From Gemmatimonadota bacterium (lineage in GTDB: Bacteria; Gemmatimonadota; Gemmatimonadetes; Gemmatimonadales; GWC2-71-9): a stretch of DNA of 46,252 bases. The notes beneath the pieces were generated by a model, which saw only the letters and a list, made by a program, of their open reading frames with translations, had not been told where the DNA came from and did not search any database. The DNA is taken from positions 148,996 to 195,247 of the forward strand of contig CP070716.1 of assembly GCA_020350425.1 (NCBI GenBank), written 5' to 3'. This document shows, piece by piece, positions 1 through 8,906 of the stretch; the stretch's first letter is position 1, and every line of letters starts with the position of its first letter. Both the position numbers and the translations under genes were made by a program.

Positions 1-1
1 C

Positions 2-316
2 ATCAATGTCTGGTACCCAGGTCTCATATTCAGCATGTGGCGCTCAGGCGTCACGGAGCGGGAGCTCGTGGAGATCGCTACGCTCACCGATTCGTCCATT
101 CGTCTGCCAGGCACGATTGGCGTTTCGCGCACGTCGCCTGCGGAGCTGCGCACGGTACCGGGTGAGCCCAACGGCCGGAGCCAAGTAGCTGATACCTTGG
201 TACTTGGCTACCTCTCGCCTGCGAGCGAAGCAGACGAGTGGCTCTACTTCCACTTCGTCGCGCAGCCCCTGCGCCTGGCGCGGTGGAACTTCTCTCGCGG
301 TGGAACTTCTCTGTAG
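2..316 (+). CDS. Possible 3' end of an unidentified protein, cut by left edge
   Basis: One frame is open from the first bases of the window to a TAG at 314-316 and would encode about 104 residues. The composition looks protein-like, with a run such as VADTLVLGYLSPASEADEW, but third-position GC is lower than in neighbouring genes and I recognise no family. An internal ATG at 35 would give 93 residues. The last dozen codons are built from a tandem 17-base duplication, so the C-terminus may be altered. It could equally be non-coding sequence that happens to be open. About 140 bases separate it from the operator and promoter region of the TetR gene. Confidence 0.25.
   Translation: MNVWYPGLIFSMWRSGVTERELVEIATLTDSSIRLPGTIGVSRTSPAELRTVPGEPNGRSQVADTLVLGYLSPASEADEWLYFHFVAQPLRLARWNFSRGGTSL
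279..312. repeat. Perfect 17-bp tandem duplication
   Basis: The 17-mer CGCGGTGGAACTTCTCT occurs twice, head to tail with no gap, at 279-295 and 296-312. Because 17 is not a multiple of three, the duplication shifts the frame of any gene crossing it. It lies at the end of the open frame that enters from the left edge, which stops three bases later. It is probably a replication-slippage scar. Confidence 0.9.
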
Positions 317-455
317 ACTGACAGGGCCACCTCGAGGGCGGATGGCGCCGCGCCACGAGCCCCTCCCCTCCTGGCACCACCTTAACAACATGCGGTACAA
401 CGGTTTACGGTGTCTGCTACGACCTTCCGATTCACCCTCTCCTGCCCATCATTTC

Positions 456-469
456 ATGAGCGCACTCAT
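456..469. promoter_or_regulatory. Operator copy 1 upstream of the TetR promoter
   Basis: The 14-mer ATGAGCGCACTCAT has inverted arms ATGAG/CTCAT; with one more base on each side the arms become CATGAG/CTCATG. It ends six bases before the probable -35 box. It matches the second copy at 503-516 at 12 of 14 positions, differing only at the two bases after ATGAG. Palindromes of the type TGAGT..ACTCA are typical TetR-family targets, so the likely ligand is the TetR protein encoded at 546. Confidence 0.7.
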
Positions 470-475
470 GTTTAC

Positions 476-504
476 TTGACGCCGCCGCTCACGCGCGTTA
501 AAAT
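476..504 (+). promoter_or_regulatory. Sigma-70-type promoter for the tetR-ubiB unit
   Basis: TTGACG at 476-481 (-35) and TAAAAT at 499-504 (-10) are separated by exactly 17 bases. The predicted transcription start near 511 falls inside the second operator, and the leader before the ATG at 546 would be about 35 bases. The promoter is bracketed by two copies of one palindrome, an arrangement expected for autorepression. This is one of the clearest housekeeping-type promoters in the window. Confidence 0.7.
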
Positions 505-516
505 GAGTACACTCAT
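503..516. promoter_or_regulatory. Operator copy 2 over the -10 box and start site
   Basis: The 14-mer ATGAGTACACTCAT has perfect 6-base arms ATGAGT/ACTCAT around AC. It overlaps the last bases of the -10 box and the predicted start site, so a bound repressor would block polymerase directly. It shares ATGAG-NN-CACTCAT with the copy at 456-469, with 47 bases start to start. Confidence 0.7.
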
Positions 517-545
517 CTTTTGAGGCCCCCGGCGAGCGAGTGATC

Positions 546-1232
546 ATGCCAACGCCAACCAAGCGCCAGGCACGCAAGAAATCGACGTCCAGCCGAAGCA
601 CCAAGAAAGCTCCGGGGAAGCGTGCGAAGAACAAGGAGCAGACCAAGGCGAGGATACTCAAGGCCGCACTGGAACTGTTCGGGCAGAAAGGATTTTACAA
701 GACCACTACGAAGGAGATCTCCCGCAAAGCCAGAATCGCCGAGGGCACGCTCTTCAACTACTTCAAGACCAAGGAAGATCTGGCTCTGTATTTCTTCGAG
801 ACGGAATTGCAGAACTGTATCGACTGGTACTACCAGGACGACTACGTGCGGGCCGCTCCCCTGCCGGAGAAGCTGTTTGGCCTCGTGCAGCACTACCTGG
901 ACCGCGTCGAGCCCTACGAGGAGTTCATCGGCGCGGTCTACTTGCGGGCCCTGCAGCCTCGATCGAGGCTGAATCCGCTCAGTCTGGAGGTCCAGGAACT
1001 CCGCCTCCGTGAGCTCATGTTCATCCGTGACATTCTGGAAGAAGCCGAGGAACGAGAGGAAGTCCCTCCGCTCGGCGAGTTCGGGGTGTACGCGCTGGGT
1101 CTTGGCTTCCTCGCCGTCGTGACCTACTGGCTGAACGATCGGTCGGAAGGCAAGGAGAACACCATGGCCCTGCTGGACCGCGCATTGACGCTCGGAAGCC
1201 ACGTTCTGCGTCAGGGAGGCTGGGAATGGTGA
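546..1232 (+). CDS. TetR/AcrR family transcriptional regulator
   Basis: A 228-residue protein. A Lys/Arg/Ser-rich N-terminal tail of about 30 residues precedes a TetR DNA-binding domain: [13 protein letters not shown], the glycine turn [17 protein letters not shown], then the family signature [14 protein letters not shown] at about 65-80. The remaining helical part is the variable ligand/dimer domain, and no ligand can be inferred. The ATG at 546 was chosen; a GTG at 540 in the same frame is an alternative. The stop overlaps the next ATG by seven bases, so it is co-transcribed with the UbiB-like gene. The flanking palindromes at 456 and 503 suggest that it represses its own operon. Confidence 0.93.
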   Translation: MPTPTKRQARKKSTSSRSTKKAPGKRAKNKEQTKARILKAALELFGQKGFYKTTTKEISRKARIAEGTLFNYFKTKEDLALYFFETELQNCIDWYYQDDYVRAAPLPEKLFGLVQHYLDRVEPYEEFIGAVYLRALQPRSRLNPLSLEVQELRLRELMFIRDILEEAEEREEVPPLGEFGVYALGLGFLAVVTYWLNDRSEGKENTMALLDRALTLGSHVLRQGGWEW

Positions 1233-2536
1233 AGCGGAGCCAGGCAACCACCAAGGCCCGCCGCGCGCTGAAGGTGGGCGGCCTGGGCGTTCGTATCGCG
1301 GGGAGCTATTTGGGCTACCAGATGCAAAACCTCTTTCTGGATACCCCCGCGCGCGCGGAGAACAAGGCGAGCTTCCAGCAGAAGAGCGCGCAGCGGGTTC
1401 GTGAAGAACTGCAGCAACTGCGCGGGCCGATTATGAAGCTGGGGCAGACGCTCAGCATGCAGGGGCACCTCATACCGGAGGAGATTCTCCAGGAACTGAC
1501 GGACTTGCAGATGCACGCTCCGCCCATGCACCCGACCCTGATGCGGACGCAGTTCAAGAAGTCGATGGGGGAGTATCCGGAAGCGGTGTTCGCGCGATTC
1601 GATATGGAGCCGTTCGCGGCTGCCTCCCTGGGCCAGGTGCACTTCGCCATGACGCCCGGCGGCGATGAAGTCGCCGTGAAGATCCAGTATCCAGGCATCC
1701 GGGAGGCGATACGGAACGACTTCGCGCTCTTGCGCACCGTGACGTTGCCGGCGCGGTGGGCGAAGTACGTCAGCGAGGAGATGATTTCGGAGGCCGAGAA
1801 GGGCTTCATCCTGGAAACCGACTATCGGAACGAGGCCGAGAACATCGAGTTCTTCAGGACTCACGCCCCCGAGCTGCCGTTCTTGCGCGTTCCGGCCGTG
1901 TTCCGGGAGTACTCGTCCGACAAGGTCTTGACCATGTCATTCATGCGGGGGGAGTTCCTGGATCAGCGGCTCGAGCGCAAGCCCAGCCAGGAATGGAGGG
2001 ACCGCCTGGGGTCGCGTCTGTTCGAGCTCTTCGTGTATCAGCTCTACGCGCTGAATGCCATCCATGCCGATCCGCATCCGGGCAATTACCTCTACGACGA
2101 CGACGGAACGATCGCCCTCATTGATTACGGCTGCGTCAAGTATCTGCCCGACAACCTCGTGCGGGGCAGTCACGCGATGGCCGATTCCCTCTGGGAGGGA
2201 AATGAGGTGGAGTTCGCTGAGGCCCTTCAGGCCGTGTTCGAATCCAGAATCGACTTCAGCGACCCCAGGTCCAATCCGATCCTGCAAGCATTCATGGAAT
2301 ACCTGCAGTTTCTGATGCCAAAGAAGGGCCGGAAGAAGGCGATCGATTTCGGTCAGGGCAAGGTGCTGGAGAGTCTGACGTCGCTCTGGGATAAGGTGCT
2401 CAAGACCTGCCCGCCCAATCCGGAGGTCTTCTTTCTCTGCCGCCAGGAATTGGGGCTCTTCAATGTTCTCCACCGGCTGGGCGCCCGGGTGGCCACGACC
2501 GAGGTCACAGGGCGCGTGAGAAGGGCCGTGCGCTAG
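1226..2536 (+). CDS. ABC1/AarF/UbiB family atypical kinase-like protein
   Basis: The 436 residues show the UbiB/ADCK signature: the KxGQ motif as KLGQ at 71-74, the alanine-rich loop AAASLGQVH at 131-139, [10 protein letters not shown] with the ATP-site lysine at 152, the ExDYxxEAxN region at 197-205, DPHPGNYL at 282-289 and the metal-binding LIDYG at 298-302. Members support quinone or other isoprenoid-lipid metabolism as atypical ATPases/kinases. No C-terminal membrane helices are evident, unlike UbiB itself, so it resembles the shorter ABC1 proteins. It is translationally coupled to the TetR gene, which probably controls it. The substrate is unknown. The gene converges with the large surface gene, leaving 18 bases between the stops and no obvious hairpin. 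Confidence 0.93.
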   Translation: MVKRSQATTKARRALKVGGLGVRIAGSYLGYQMQNLFLDTPARAENKASFQQKSAQRVREELQQLRGPIMKLGQTLSMQGHLIPEEILQELTDLQMHAPPMHPTLMRTQFKKSMGEYPEAVFARFDMEPFAAASLGQVHFAMTPGGDEVAVKIQYPGIREAIRNDFALLRTVTLPARWAKYVSEEMISEAEKGFILETDYRNEAENIEFFRTHAPELPFLRVPAVFREYSSDKVLTMSFMRGEFLDQRLERKPSQEWRDRLGSRLFELFVYQLYALNAIHADPHPGNYLYDDDGTIALIDYGCVKYLPDNLVRGSHAMADSLWEGNEVEFAEALQAVFESRIDFSDPRSNPILQAFMEYLQFLMPKKGRKKAIDFGQGKVLESLTSLWDKVLKTCPPNPEVFFLCRQELGLFNVLHRLGARVATTEVTGRVRRAVR

Positions 2537-2554
2537 CTCTTTCGGTCGTTACGG

Positions 2555-5500
2555 TCACCGGTCCAGCCGTGGGCGCCAGAAGTCGGCGGCGGTGGGGAAG
2601 ATCCGCTCGGTAATGCGGACGCTCGCGGTCACGAACCACCCGTGGCCGCCGCGCACCGCGAAGTCCGGGTCACTGAGGTCGCCGAATCGGTACCCGCCGG
2701 CGACTTCCAGTCCCGCGATGGGGAGCAGCACCAGCGACGGAGCGGCATCCCAGCGGCGCGTATCGCTCGTGCGCTCCATGAGCAGGCGCCCTTCGGCGCG
2801 CACCGCCAGCCAGGACAGGGCGCCGATCTCGAGGCGCCCGCCCAAATAGTCGGCCCACGACTCCAGGCGCTGCGTGAGGCTGTCACTGATCAGGCGGTCG
2901 CTCTGCGTGTGCCGCACCGCGTAGCGCACTGCCAGCTCGCTCCACCCGGTCGGAGCCAGGATTGCCTCGGCGGCGCCGATCAGGCGCTGCTCCTCGCCCT
3001 CGGTCGTCAGCACGCCGCCGCCCAGCGGATTGCTCTCCTTCAGCCAGGAGAACTTCGCCAGCAGGTTGAGCGCGTCCGTGCCGATGGGCCGCAACGCCAT
3101 CCCCCAGAGGGAAGCCAGGCGCCGGCTCAGCGTGGGCTCGCCGCTGCGCTCCTGCTCGGTGCGGAGAAACTCCTGCCGGGTCAGCAGCGCCAGCGAGCGG
3201 TTCAGCGCGATGTCGCCGGCGACCGTCACCAGCTCGAGCGAGCGGAGCGTACCGTCGCGATACTCGCCGCGGGCGCTCAGGCGATAGGGCGCACCGTCCG
3301 GCGTCAGTTCGATGCCGAGCCCGCCCGACCAATAATCCTCTTCCGTCTGGGCGAAGGGCAGCGCGCGCACCGGGTCGGCCAGCGGTGCCTGACTGACACC
3401 CATCCGGCGTTCGAACATGGCGTTGATTCTCCACGGGCCGAGCTGGAGCTGGTTGTTGAGGCCGACGACCGCCGCGTTGTGACTGCCGCCCGCCCCACCG
3501 GCGAGCTCGTACGAGCCGAACGCCTGAATGCCGAAGCCGAGGTCGCTGCGAACGCCCAGGTTGGTGATCTGATAGCGCTCCGTCCCGCCCGGTGGCAGGA
3601 CCTGGCGGTGGCGCAGTTCCAGCGACACGTGGCGATCCACCTGCCAGGCCAGGCCGCCGCCGACGTGGTCGGGACTCACCAGGGTCCCGGTGTACTCGAA
3701 CAGGTGACGACCCTCGGCCCAGAGTCTGAGCGACGGCACCGGCGTCCAGTGCAGCGCCACCTCACCCGCCTGGGACCGGTCGGTGGACAGAACGCTCTCG
3801 AACCGCTCGGTGCTGTGCATCGCGTCGAACTGCAGGTTGGGCCCGATGGACTGCACGATGCCCGCGCGCGTCTGCTCGCGATCGACCCCCTCCGCGCCAA
3901 AGGACTGCCGCGAGTGCTTGAACCGCAGCGCGGTCGGTCCGACCTTCACCTCGGCTCCGACCATGATCTCGTCGCTCACGCCACGGAGCGCCGTGTTCGA
4001 CGGGTTGCCGAAGCCTGAGCCCACCTTCATCCAGCCCGCGCTCAGGTTCAGGGCGTCGCGGAACAGATGCAGGGAGCCGTCGATCCGACCGGCGAGGCCG
4101 GAGGAGTCCGGCGTCTGGGAGTACGAGACCTCCGCGCCGAGATCCACCAGCCCGGTGCGCAGCAACCGGAGATCGGCCCCGGTCAGGTACTCCCCGCCGG
4201 TCGGCTCGTCCGCGTAGATGCCCGTGACGCCGAGCTGCAACGCGTCCCGGTAGCTGGCACCGATCAGGCCGCCGGCGTCGACGGTTCCCCGGATCCCGCC
4301 GACGAGCCGCCGCTCGCCGCCGCCGTCCACTTCGTACGTCACCATCAGGAACACGTGGTTGTCGAACGCGTCGCTGGCCGGGATCGGGCGCTTGAACAGG
4401 ATCGTGCCGCGCTCGTAGTCGATCTGATAGTCCACGAACCGCACCAGCGCCTGGCGCGCGACGACGCGCTCGGCGTTCTCGAGGGCCCGTGTCTCGATCA
4501 CGACCTGCTCGGTGCCGGGGATGACGTTCGGCAGCAGCTCGTACGGCCCCGAGGTGCCAGCGCCACGGATCTGCAGCTGCTGGAGATTCTGGGTCGTGAG
4601 GCTGCCGAACCCCCTCCACACCACGGGCCCCGTCGTCACGCGCGCCGCCCCGCCGGCGAGCGAACGCTGGTAGGTCGTCAGCCGCAGCCCGCTGGCGAAG
4701 TCGCTCGTCGAGATGTCGCCCACGGCGAGCCAGTCGAGACCCCGCTCGATGCGCGCCGCGAACGCATAGCGGGAGGCGCTCAGGGTGCGCTCCTGGCTCG
4801 CGTCGCCCATGATGGGATACTGCGCTTCGTCCAGCGGGTCGATGGTCCGGCCGAAGGCATCCCTACCGGCATCCAGGTTGCGCGAGTCGTAGCTGAGGAC
4901 GACCGAGGTGCGGTCATCGAGACGCCCCCGCGCCGTGATGGCCCCGAACGCCTCCGGGCTCGCGCCGAATCCCAGCCGACCCACGCCGGTGAGCATCAGG
5001 GGCCGGCTGGCCGCGAGCAGCTCGAGCGCAACCTCCTGGGTCGCCTTGCCGGATTTCAGCAGCAGCGATCCGTACCCGACGTCGCGCCCGGGCTCGAGCG
5101 CGACGTGGAGCCACCCCGCCGCGTCCGACTGTACCTGCATGCCGGCCGACGAGGGATCCGCGTCGGCGCTGGCAATGGTCGCGCCCTCGGCCGACACGGT
5201 CACGTTCGTGGGGTGGACCACGGGCACGCCCCACTCGTCCACGACGCGGATACGGACCTCTCGTCGCGTGTGGCCGTCCGCCGTGAGCCGGATCGGCTCG
5301 GCGGGCGCGACGAACTGCGCGGCCAGTCCGGTGACGTGCACTGAGACGCTGTCCCAGCGTTCCTGCTGCCACGAGTTGCGCATCCGCACCCGGAGCCGGT
5401 GCGGCCCGCGCGACAGCGGCACGGCGATGAAGTCGTAGATGCCGTCGACCCGCAGGTCGACCTCGGCGAGGAGCGAGTCGCCGTCGAACAGCGCCACGGG

Positions 5501-8011
5501 CGCGCCCGCCTCGCCCTGCACGCCCACGTAGGTACGGTCGCTGCGAAGCACCGTCCCATCCTGCGGCTGGAGCACCTCGACGCCGGGGCCTGCCAGGAAC
5601 GCGCGCCCCTTGTCCGCCTCCCGCTCTTCCGGCGACCGCAGGGCCGGCACGGTGACCGGCTCGACCGGCGCGGCGGCGCCGACGGGGCGGAGATGGAGCG
5701 AGACCGGGGCCGGGGAGCGGCCCTCGAAGCTCCAGCTGAGGCTCGGCTGACCGGTTCGATCGCGGTCCGTGGCGGGATCCGGCGCGGCGGCATCGCCGAG
5801 CCGCGAGGTGCCGTCCACGTAATCCCACCCGTCGGGGAGCAGATAGACCACCGTGGGCCAGCCGCTCCGGGACGGAGCGAGCACCAGCTCCACCGTCTCA
5901 CCGGCCGGGACCCTCTCCGGGCTCGGCAGATCGCTCATGAGGGCCCGCACCCGGCTGATACCCTCAACCGGCATCAGCGGGTTGTGGACCGCCGCCATCA
6001 GCTGGTGGGTGAGGACGCCCGTGGACTCCAGGGCGACCGCGGCCGAGTCGCCGTTCGGAGTGGTCCAGGCCCGGACGATCAATTGGCTGCGCTGAGCGAT
6101 TGACGGAAGGGCGATGCCGCCGCTCGAGTGCCGGGCGATCACCGAGTCGCCGTCGAGCACCTGTGCGGAGTCGGCGGTCGGGTGGAAGTCCGCCTTGAGA
6201 CCCTCGAGCGGAATGTCGTAGCCGTTGGTGACGACGAGTTCGTACTCGACCACCGGCTTCTCGGGCAAGTACTCTGCGCAAACGAGCTGTACCTCACCGC
6301 GCCGGTTGAGCCAGAGCGACTGACGGTCGCGCCCGTCCATCAGCGGCTGTGTCGACCCGTAGGCCTCAGTGGCGACCTGATCCTCGGTAATCCCGAGGGC
6401 CTTCAGGTAGAAGGCGACGGAATCCGCCCGCGCGGCCGAGAGCTGCCAGTTGTCGGGGAACGGGCCGCTGGTGACGCGCCGATAGTCGGCATGCCCGCCG
6501 ATCTCAACGCGACACTCAGGCCGCTCGGCCAGGGTCTGCGCGAGCATCAGCGGAAGGAACCGGTTGCGGAAGTCCAGGATCGGCCGGCTCTCATTGGTCT
6601 CGAAGCGTGCGAGCGTGGTGCGCTCGGCTCCGGTGCCACGGGCCACGGCCTGCGGCTGCTGGCGAAGCGGCCGAGCCGTGAACTTGTAGGAGACCGGAAG
6701 GGAGACTTGCTCGACCGTCCCCGTCGACGGGACGACCCGGAAGTTGATGCGCGGCGTGGTCCAGCCGTCCGCATCCAGCACCACGAGATCCTCGGAGGAG
6801 CCCGTGCCGGGGAAGCGGTGCGACACCGGTACCGTGGTGCGATCCAGGCGGAAGGCGTGACGGCCGGGGCGCACGTTCTGGAAGGAGAACTTGCCGTCGC
6901 CGTCCGTGGTGGCCACTTGGCCGTCTTCGGTCCAGATGTCGACGCCTGCGACGCCAGGCTCGTTGCCGTCCTGTCTGCCGTCGCCGTCGAGATCCACCCA
7001 GACCTTGCCGATCGCTGCCCGCGTCTCCATGGGCGCGCTGCGGCGGACGCGGACCCATGCCACGGTCTCTTCCGACCGCACGAATTCGTTCTCGGCGGTG
7101 GCGTAGGCGCGGTTGGTCAGCACCTCACTCTCGGCGGACACGATGGCCACGGCGTAGCGGATCGTGAGGGTCTCGCCCGGAGCCAGCGGCCCCGCGATGT
7201 ACAGCGTCAGCTCGCGCCCGTTCGCCTGTACCGAGTCCACTCCGATGGCGCTCCCCTTGGCGTACCGGCCGCCCTCCGGGAGCAGATCGTGAATCCGGAG
7301 ATCCGCGACCGACACGACGCCGGTGTTCTCCAGCGTGAGGGTGTAGGGCACGGTCTCGCCGAGGCCGACTTCCAGCGCGTCAACCGACTTCTCGAGGGCG
7401 AGCTGGTCGGCCAGGACGCCCACCAGCTCCACTTCGGCAGCCCGCCCAAGCTCCGCCGCGGCGTTGAGCGCGGTGAGGACGGCTACGTTCTGGACCCGAA
7501 CGGTGTCGCGTATGGTTGATGCCACCCGTACGGTGACCGCCACCTGGCCTGAGGCCCCTGCCGCCACGTCGGCGAGGTCCCAGGTCACGATCTGGCCGGT
7601 TACTTGAGCCGCCGGCTGAGAAGAGACGTACTCCAGCCCGGCCGGCAGCGTATCGCTCAGGCTCGCGGCGATGGCCGGCACGGTGGCCGACGCGTTCTCA
7701 TAGCGAATCGTGTAGGTGATCTCGTCGCCGATCCGTACCGAGGTCGGCCCGGTCACCAGCTTCTCGACGGTGAGATCCGGGAAGACGAGGTTCGTCAGGA
7801 CGGTGTTGGTCCCGACCGAGTCCGTCCCACCGATGGTCTCGTAGGTCGCCGCCGCCGTGTTGCTGACGACGGCCTGCGCGGAGAGCGACGTCGGCGCCAG
7901 CGCGGTTGCCGCGAGCACGCACCACGGCAGCCACGCGAGCGGAGCGCGCAGCGCCCGAGGGGCAGGGCGGAGATCAGCCGCCGACGCGGACCTGGAACGT
8001 GACCGTTCCAC
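2555..8011 (-). CDS. Giant outer-membrane protein: DUF11 repeats, SdrB, OmpA-like, Ig-like and barrel
   Basis: An 1818-residue exported protein. Regions in order: a signal peptide ending near SLSAQA (residue 46); two DUF11 repeats (about 75-200 and 205-325); an SdrB/Cna-B-like domain (about 335-420, GKVWVDLDGDGRQDGNEPGV); an OmpA-like peptidoglycan-binding domain (about 470-585, GGHADYRR then LSAARADSVAFYLKALGI); further beta-sandwich regions; an invasin-like Ig domain (about 900-990); and from about 1000 an aromatic, alternating pattern typical of an outer-membrane beta-barrel, ending RPRLDR. The GTG at 8011 is supported by AGGGGGAG five bases upstream. It overlaps the previous gene by 38 bases, which suggests coupling. 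It probably anchors or exports surface material; the exact role is unknown. Confidence 0.88.
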   Translation of the reverse strand: MERSRSRSASAADLRPAPRALRAPLAWLPWCVLAATALAPTSLSAQAVVSNTAAATYETIGGTDSVGTNTVLTNLVFPDLTVEKLVTGPTSVRIGDEITYTIRYENASATVPAIAASLSDTLPAGLEYVSSQPAAQVTGQIVTWDLADVAAGASGQVAVTVRVASTIRDTVRVQNVAVLTALNAAAELGRAAEVELVGVLADQLALEKSVDALEVGLGETVPYTLTLENTGVVSVADLRIHDLLPEGGRYAKGSAIGVDSVQANGRELTLYIAGPLAPGETLTIRYAVAIVSAESEVLTNRAYATAENEFVRSEETVAWVRVRRSAPMETRAAIGKVWVDLDGDGRQDGNEPGVAGVDIWTEDGQVATTDGDGKFSFQNVRPGRHAFRLDRTTVPVSHRFPGTGSSEDLVVLDADGWTTPRINFRVVPSTGTVEQVSLPVSYKFTARPLRQQPQAVARGTGAERTTLARFETNESRPILDFRNRFLPLMLAQTLAERPECRVEIGGHADYRRVTSGPFPDNWQLSAARADSVAFYLKALGITEDQVATEAYGSTQPLMDGRDRQSLWLNRRGEVQLVCAEYLPEKPVVEYELVVTNGYDIPLEGLKADFHPTADSAQVLDGDSVIARHSSGGIALPSIAQRSQLIVRAWTTPNGDSAAVALESTGVLTHQLMAAVHNPLMPVEGISRVRALMSDLPSPERVPAGETVELVLAPSRSGWPTVVYLLPDGWDYVDGTSRLGDAAAPDPATDRDRTGQPSLSWSFEGRSPAPVSLHLRPVGAAAPVEPVTVPALRSPEEREADKGRAFLAGPGVEVLQPQDGTVLRSDRTYVGVQGEAGAPVALFDGDSLLAEVDLRVDGIYDFIAVPLSRGPHRLRVRMRNSWQQERWDSVSVHVTGLAAQFVAPAEPIRLTADGHTRREVRIRVVDEWGVPVVHPTNVTVSAEGATIASADADPSSAGMQVQSDAAGWLHVALEPGRDVGYGSLLLKSGKATQEVALELLAASRPLMLTGVGRLGFGASPEAFGAITARGRLDDRTSVVLSYDSRNLDAGRDAFGRTIDPLDEAQYPIMGDASQERTLSASRYAFAARIERGLDWLAVGDISTSDFASGLRLTTYQRSLAGGAARVTTGPVVWRGFGSLTTQNLQQLQIRGAGTSGPYELLPNVIPGTEQVVIETRALENAERVVARQALVRFVDYQIDYERGTILFKRPIPASDAFDNHVFLMVTYEVDGGGERRLVGGIRGTVDAGGLIGASYRDALQLGVTGIYADEPTGGEYLTGADLRLLRTGLVDLGAEVSYSQTPDSSGLAGRIDGSLHLFRDALNLSAGWMKVGSGFGNPSNTALRGVSDEIMVGAEVKVGPTALRFKHSRQSFGAEGVDREQTRAGIVQSIGPNLQFDAMHSTERFESVLSTDRSQAGEVALHWTPVPSLRLWAEGRHLFEYTGTLVSPDHVGGGLAWQVDRHVSLELRHRQVLPPGGTERYQITNLGVRSDLGFGIQAFGSYELAGGAGGSHNAAVVGLNNQLQLGPWRINAMFERRMGVSQAPLADPVRALPFAQTEEDYWSGGLGIELTPDGAPYRLSARGEYRDGTLRSLELVTVAGDIALNRSLALLTRQEFLRTEQERSGEPTLSRRLASLWGMALRPIGTDALNLLAKFSWLKESNPLGGGVLTTEGEEQRLIGAAEAILAPTGWSELAVRYAVRHTQSDRLISDSLTQRLESWADYLGGRLEIGALSWLAVRAEGRLLMERTSDTRRWDAAPSLVLLPIAGLEVAGGYRFGDLSDPDFAVRGGHGWFVTASVRITERIFPTAADFWRPRLDR

Positions 8012-8900
8012 TGTCTCCCCCTGTTATGGCGCCGATAAGGAACAGGACCCGATTGCCTGCAACGTCGAACATTCCGGCGTCGTCGCCGCCCGCATCGGTC
8101 AGCGGCGAGCCGTTCCACCGCATCGAGCCGGGCACGTACGACGTCCCGGTCGGGATCGGATCCGTGATCTGGAGATTGTTTGCGGTATTGGGACCGCTCG
8201 CGGTGTAGACGATGGTGTACGTCAGGATGTCGCCGATCGTCGCACTCGGCCGATCGACGCTCTTGTTCAGGCTCACGATGATCCCGACATCCTGGATCTG
8301 CAGGACGTCCTGGAGCGCGTCGGACACGGAGCCGTCGTACATGCTCGTGGCGACGATATCCAGTGTCTCGGTCGTGCCGCGGACGGTGGCCGAACCAGGA
8401 ACGTCGACCGCCACCAGCAGGCGAGCCGTGTCACCCATGGCCAGGGTGATGGGGCCGGTCACCAGTGGATCGCCGGCGTTGAGGCCGCCGCTCGCGTCCG
8501 CATCGATGTAGAGGCGCACCGGCCAACCCAACGGCGACGTGACGCTGCAGGTGATGCTGTCGGTCCCGTTGCCGATGTTGGCCAGCGTGTGATTGAAGAC
8601 GACGGTGACACCAGGGTCACCGACCGTCGAGCGTGGCGGCTCGAGATCGACACCGGCCACTTGGGCGACGGTCATGACGACCGCTGCGGACTGCGCCGTG
8701 TACACCATGCCAGCGGCGGACTCATACGTGACCTCGGCGATTGCCGAGACCTGAGTCCCCGCCGGAGTCTGCGCCCGCCCGGCGGTTGAGAGAAAACTGA
8801 GGAGGAGCAGAGAGCAGAGAGACCAGCGGGCCGGGTGACCGCGCCGGGCTCTCTGCCCATCCGTTCCAAGCGCTACGAGGCGCTGCATGCCTAGCCTCAC
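7974..8900 (-). CDS. Secreted DUF11-domain protein
   Basis: About 308 residues. A basic N-terminus and a Leu-rich segment (SLCSLLLLSFLSTAGRAQ) form a signal peptide cleaved before TPAGTQVSA. Then come an N-terminal beta domain (the GTxVSAIAEVTY type also seen in its neighbours) and a DUF11 repeat near the C-terminus (SVDRPSATIGDILTYTIVY, then TGTSYVPGS). The annotated start is a GTG at 8900. An ATG at 8888 with GAGG six bases upstream is at least as good and would give 304 residues. Its 3' end overlaps the giant barrel gene. It is probably a surface or periplasmic structural partner of that protein. Confidence 0.85.
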   Translation of the reverse strand: MRLGMQRLVALGTDGQRARRGHPARWSLCSLLLLSFLSTAGRAQTPAGTQVSAIAEVTYESAAGMVYTAQSAAVVMTVAQVAGVDLEPPRSTVGDPGVTVVFNHTLANIGNGTDSITCSVTSPLGWPVRLYIDADASGGLNAGDPLVTGPITLAMGDTARLLVAVDVPGSATVRGTTETLDIVATSMYDGSVSDALQDVLQIQDVGIIVSLNKSVDRPSATIGDILTYTIVYTASGPNTANNLQITDPIPTGTSYVPGSMRWNGSPLTDAGGDDAGMFDVAGNRVLFLIGAITGGDSGTVTFQVRVGG

Positions 8901-8906
8901 GCCCCT

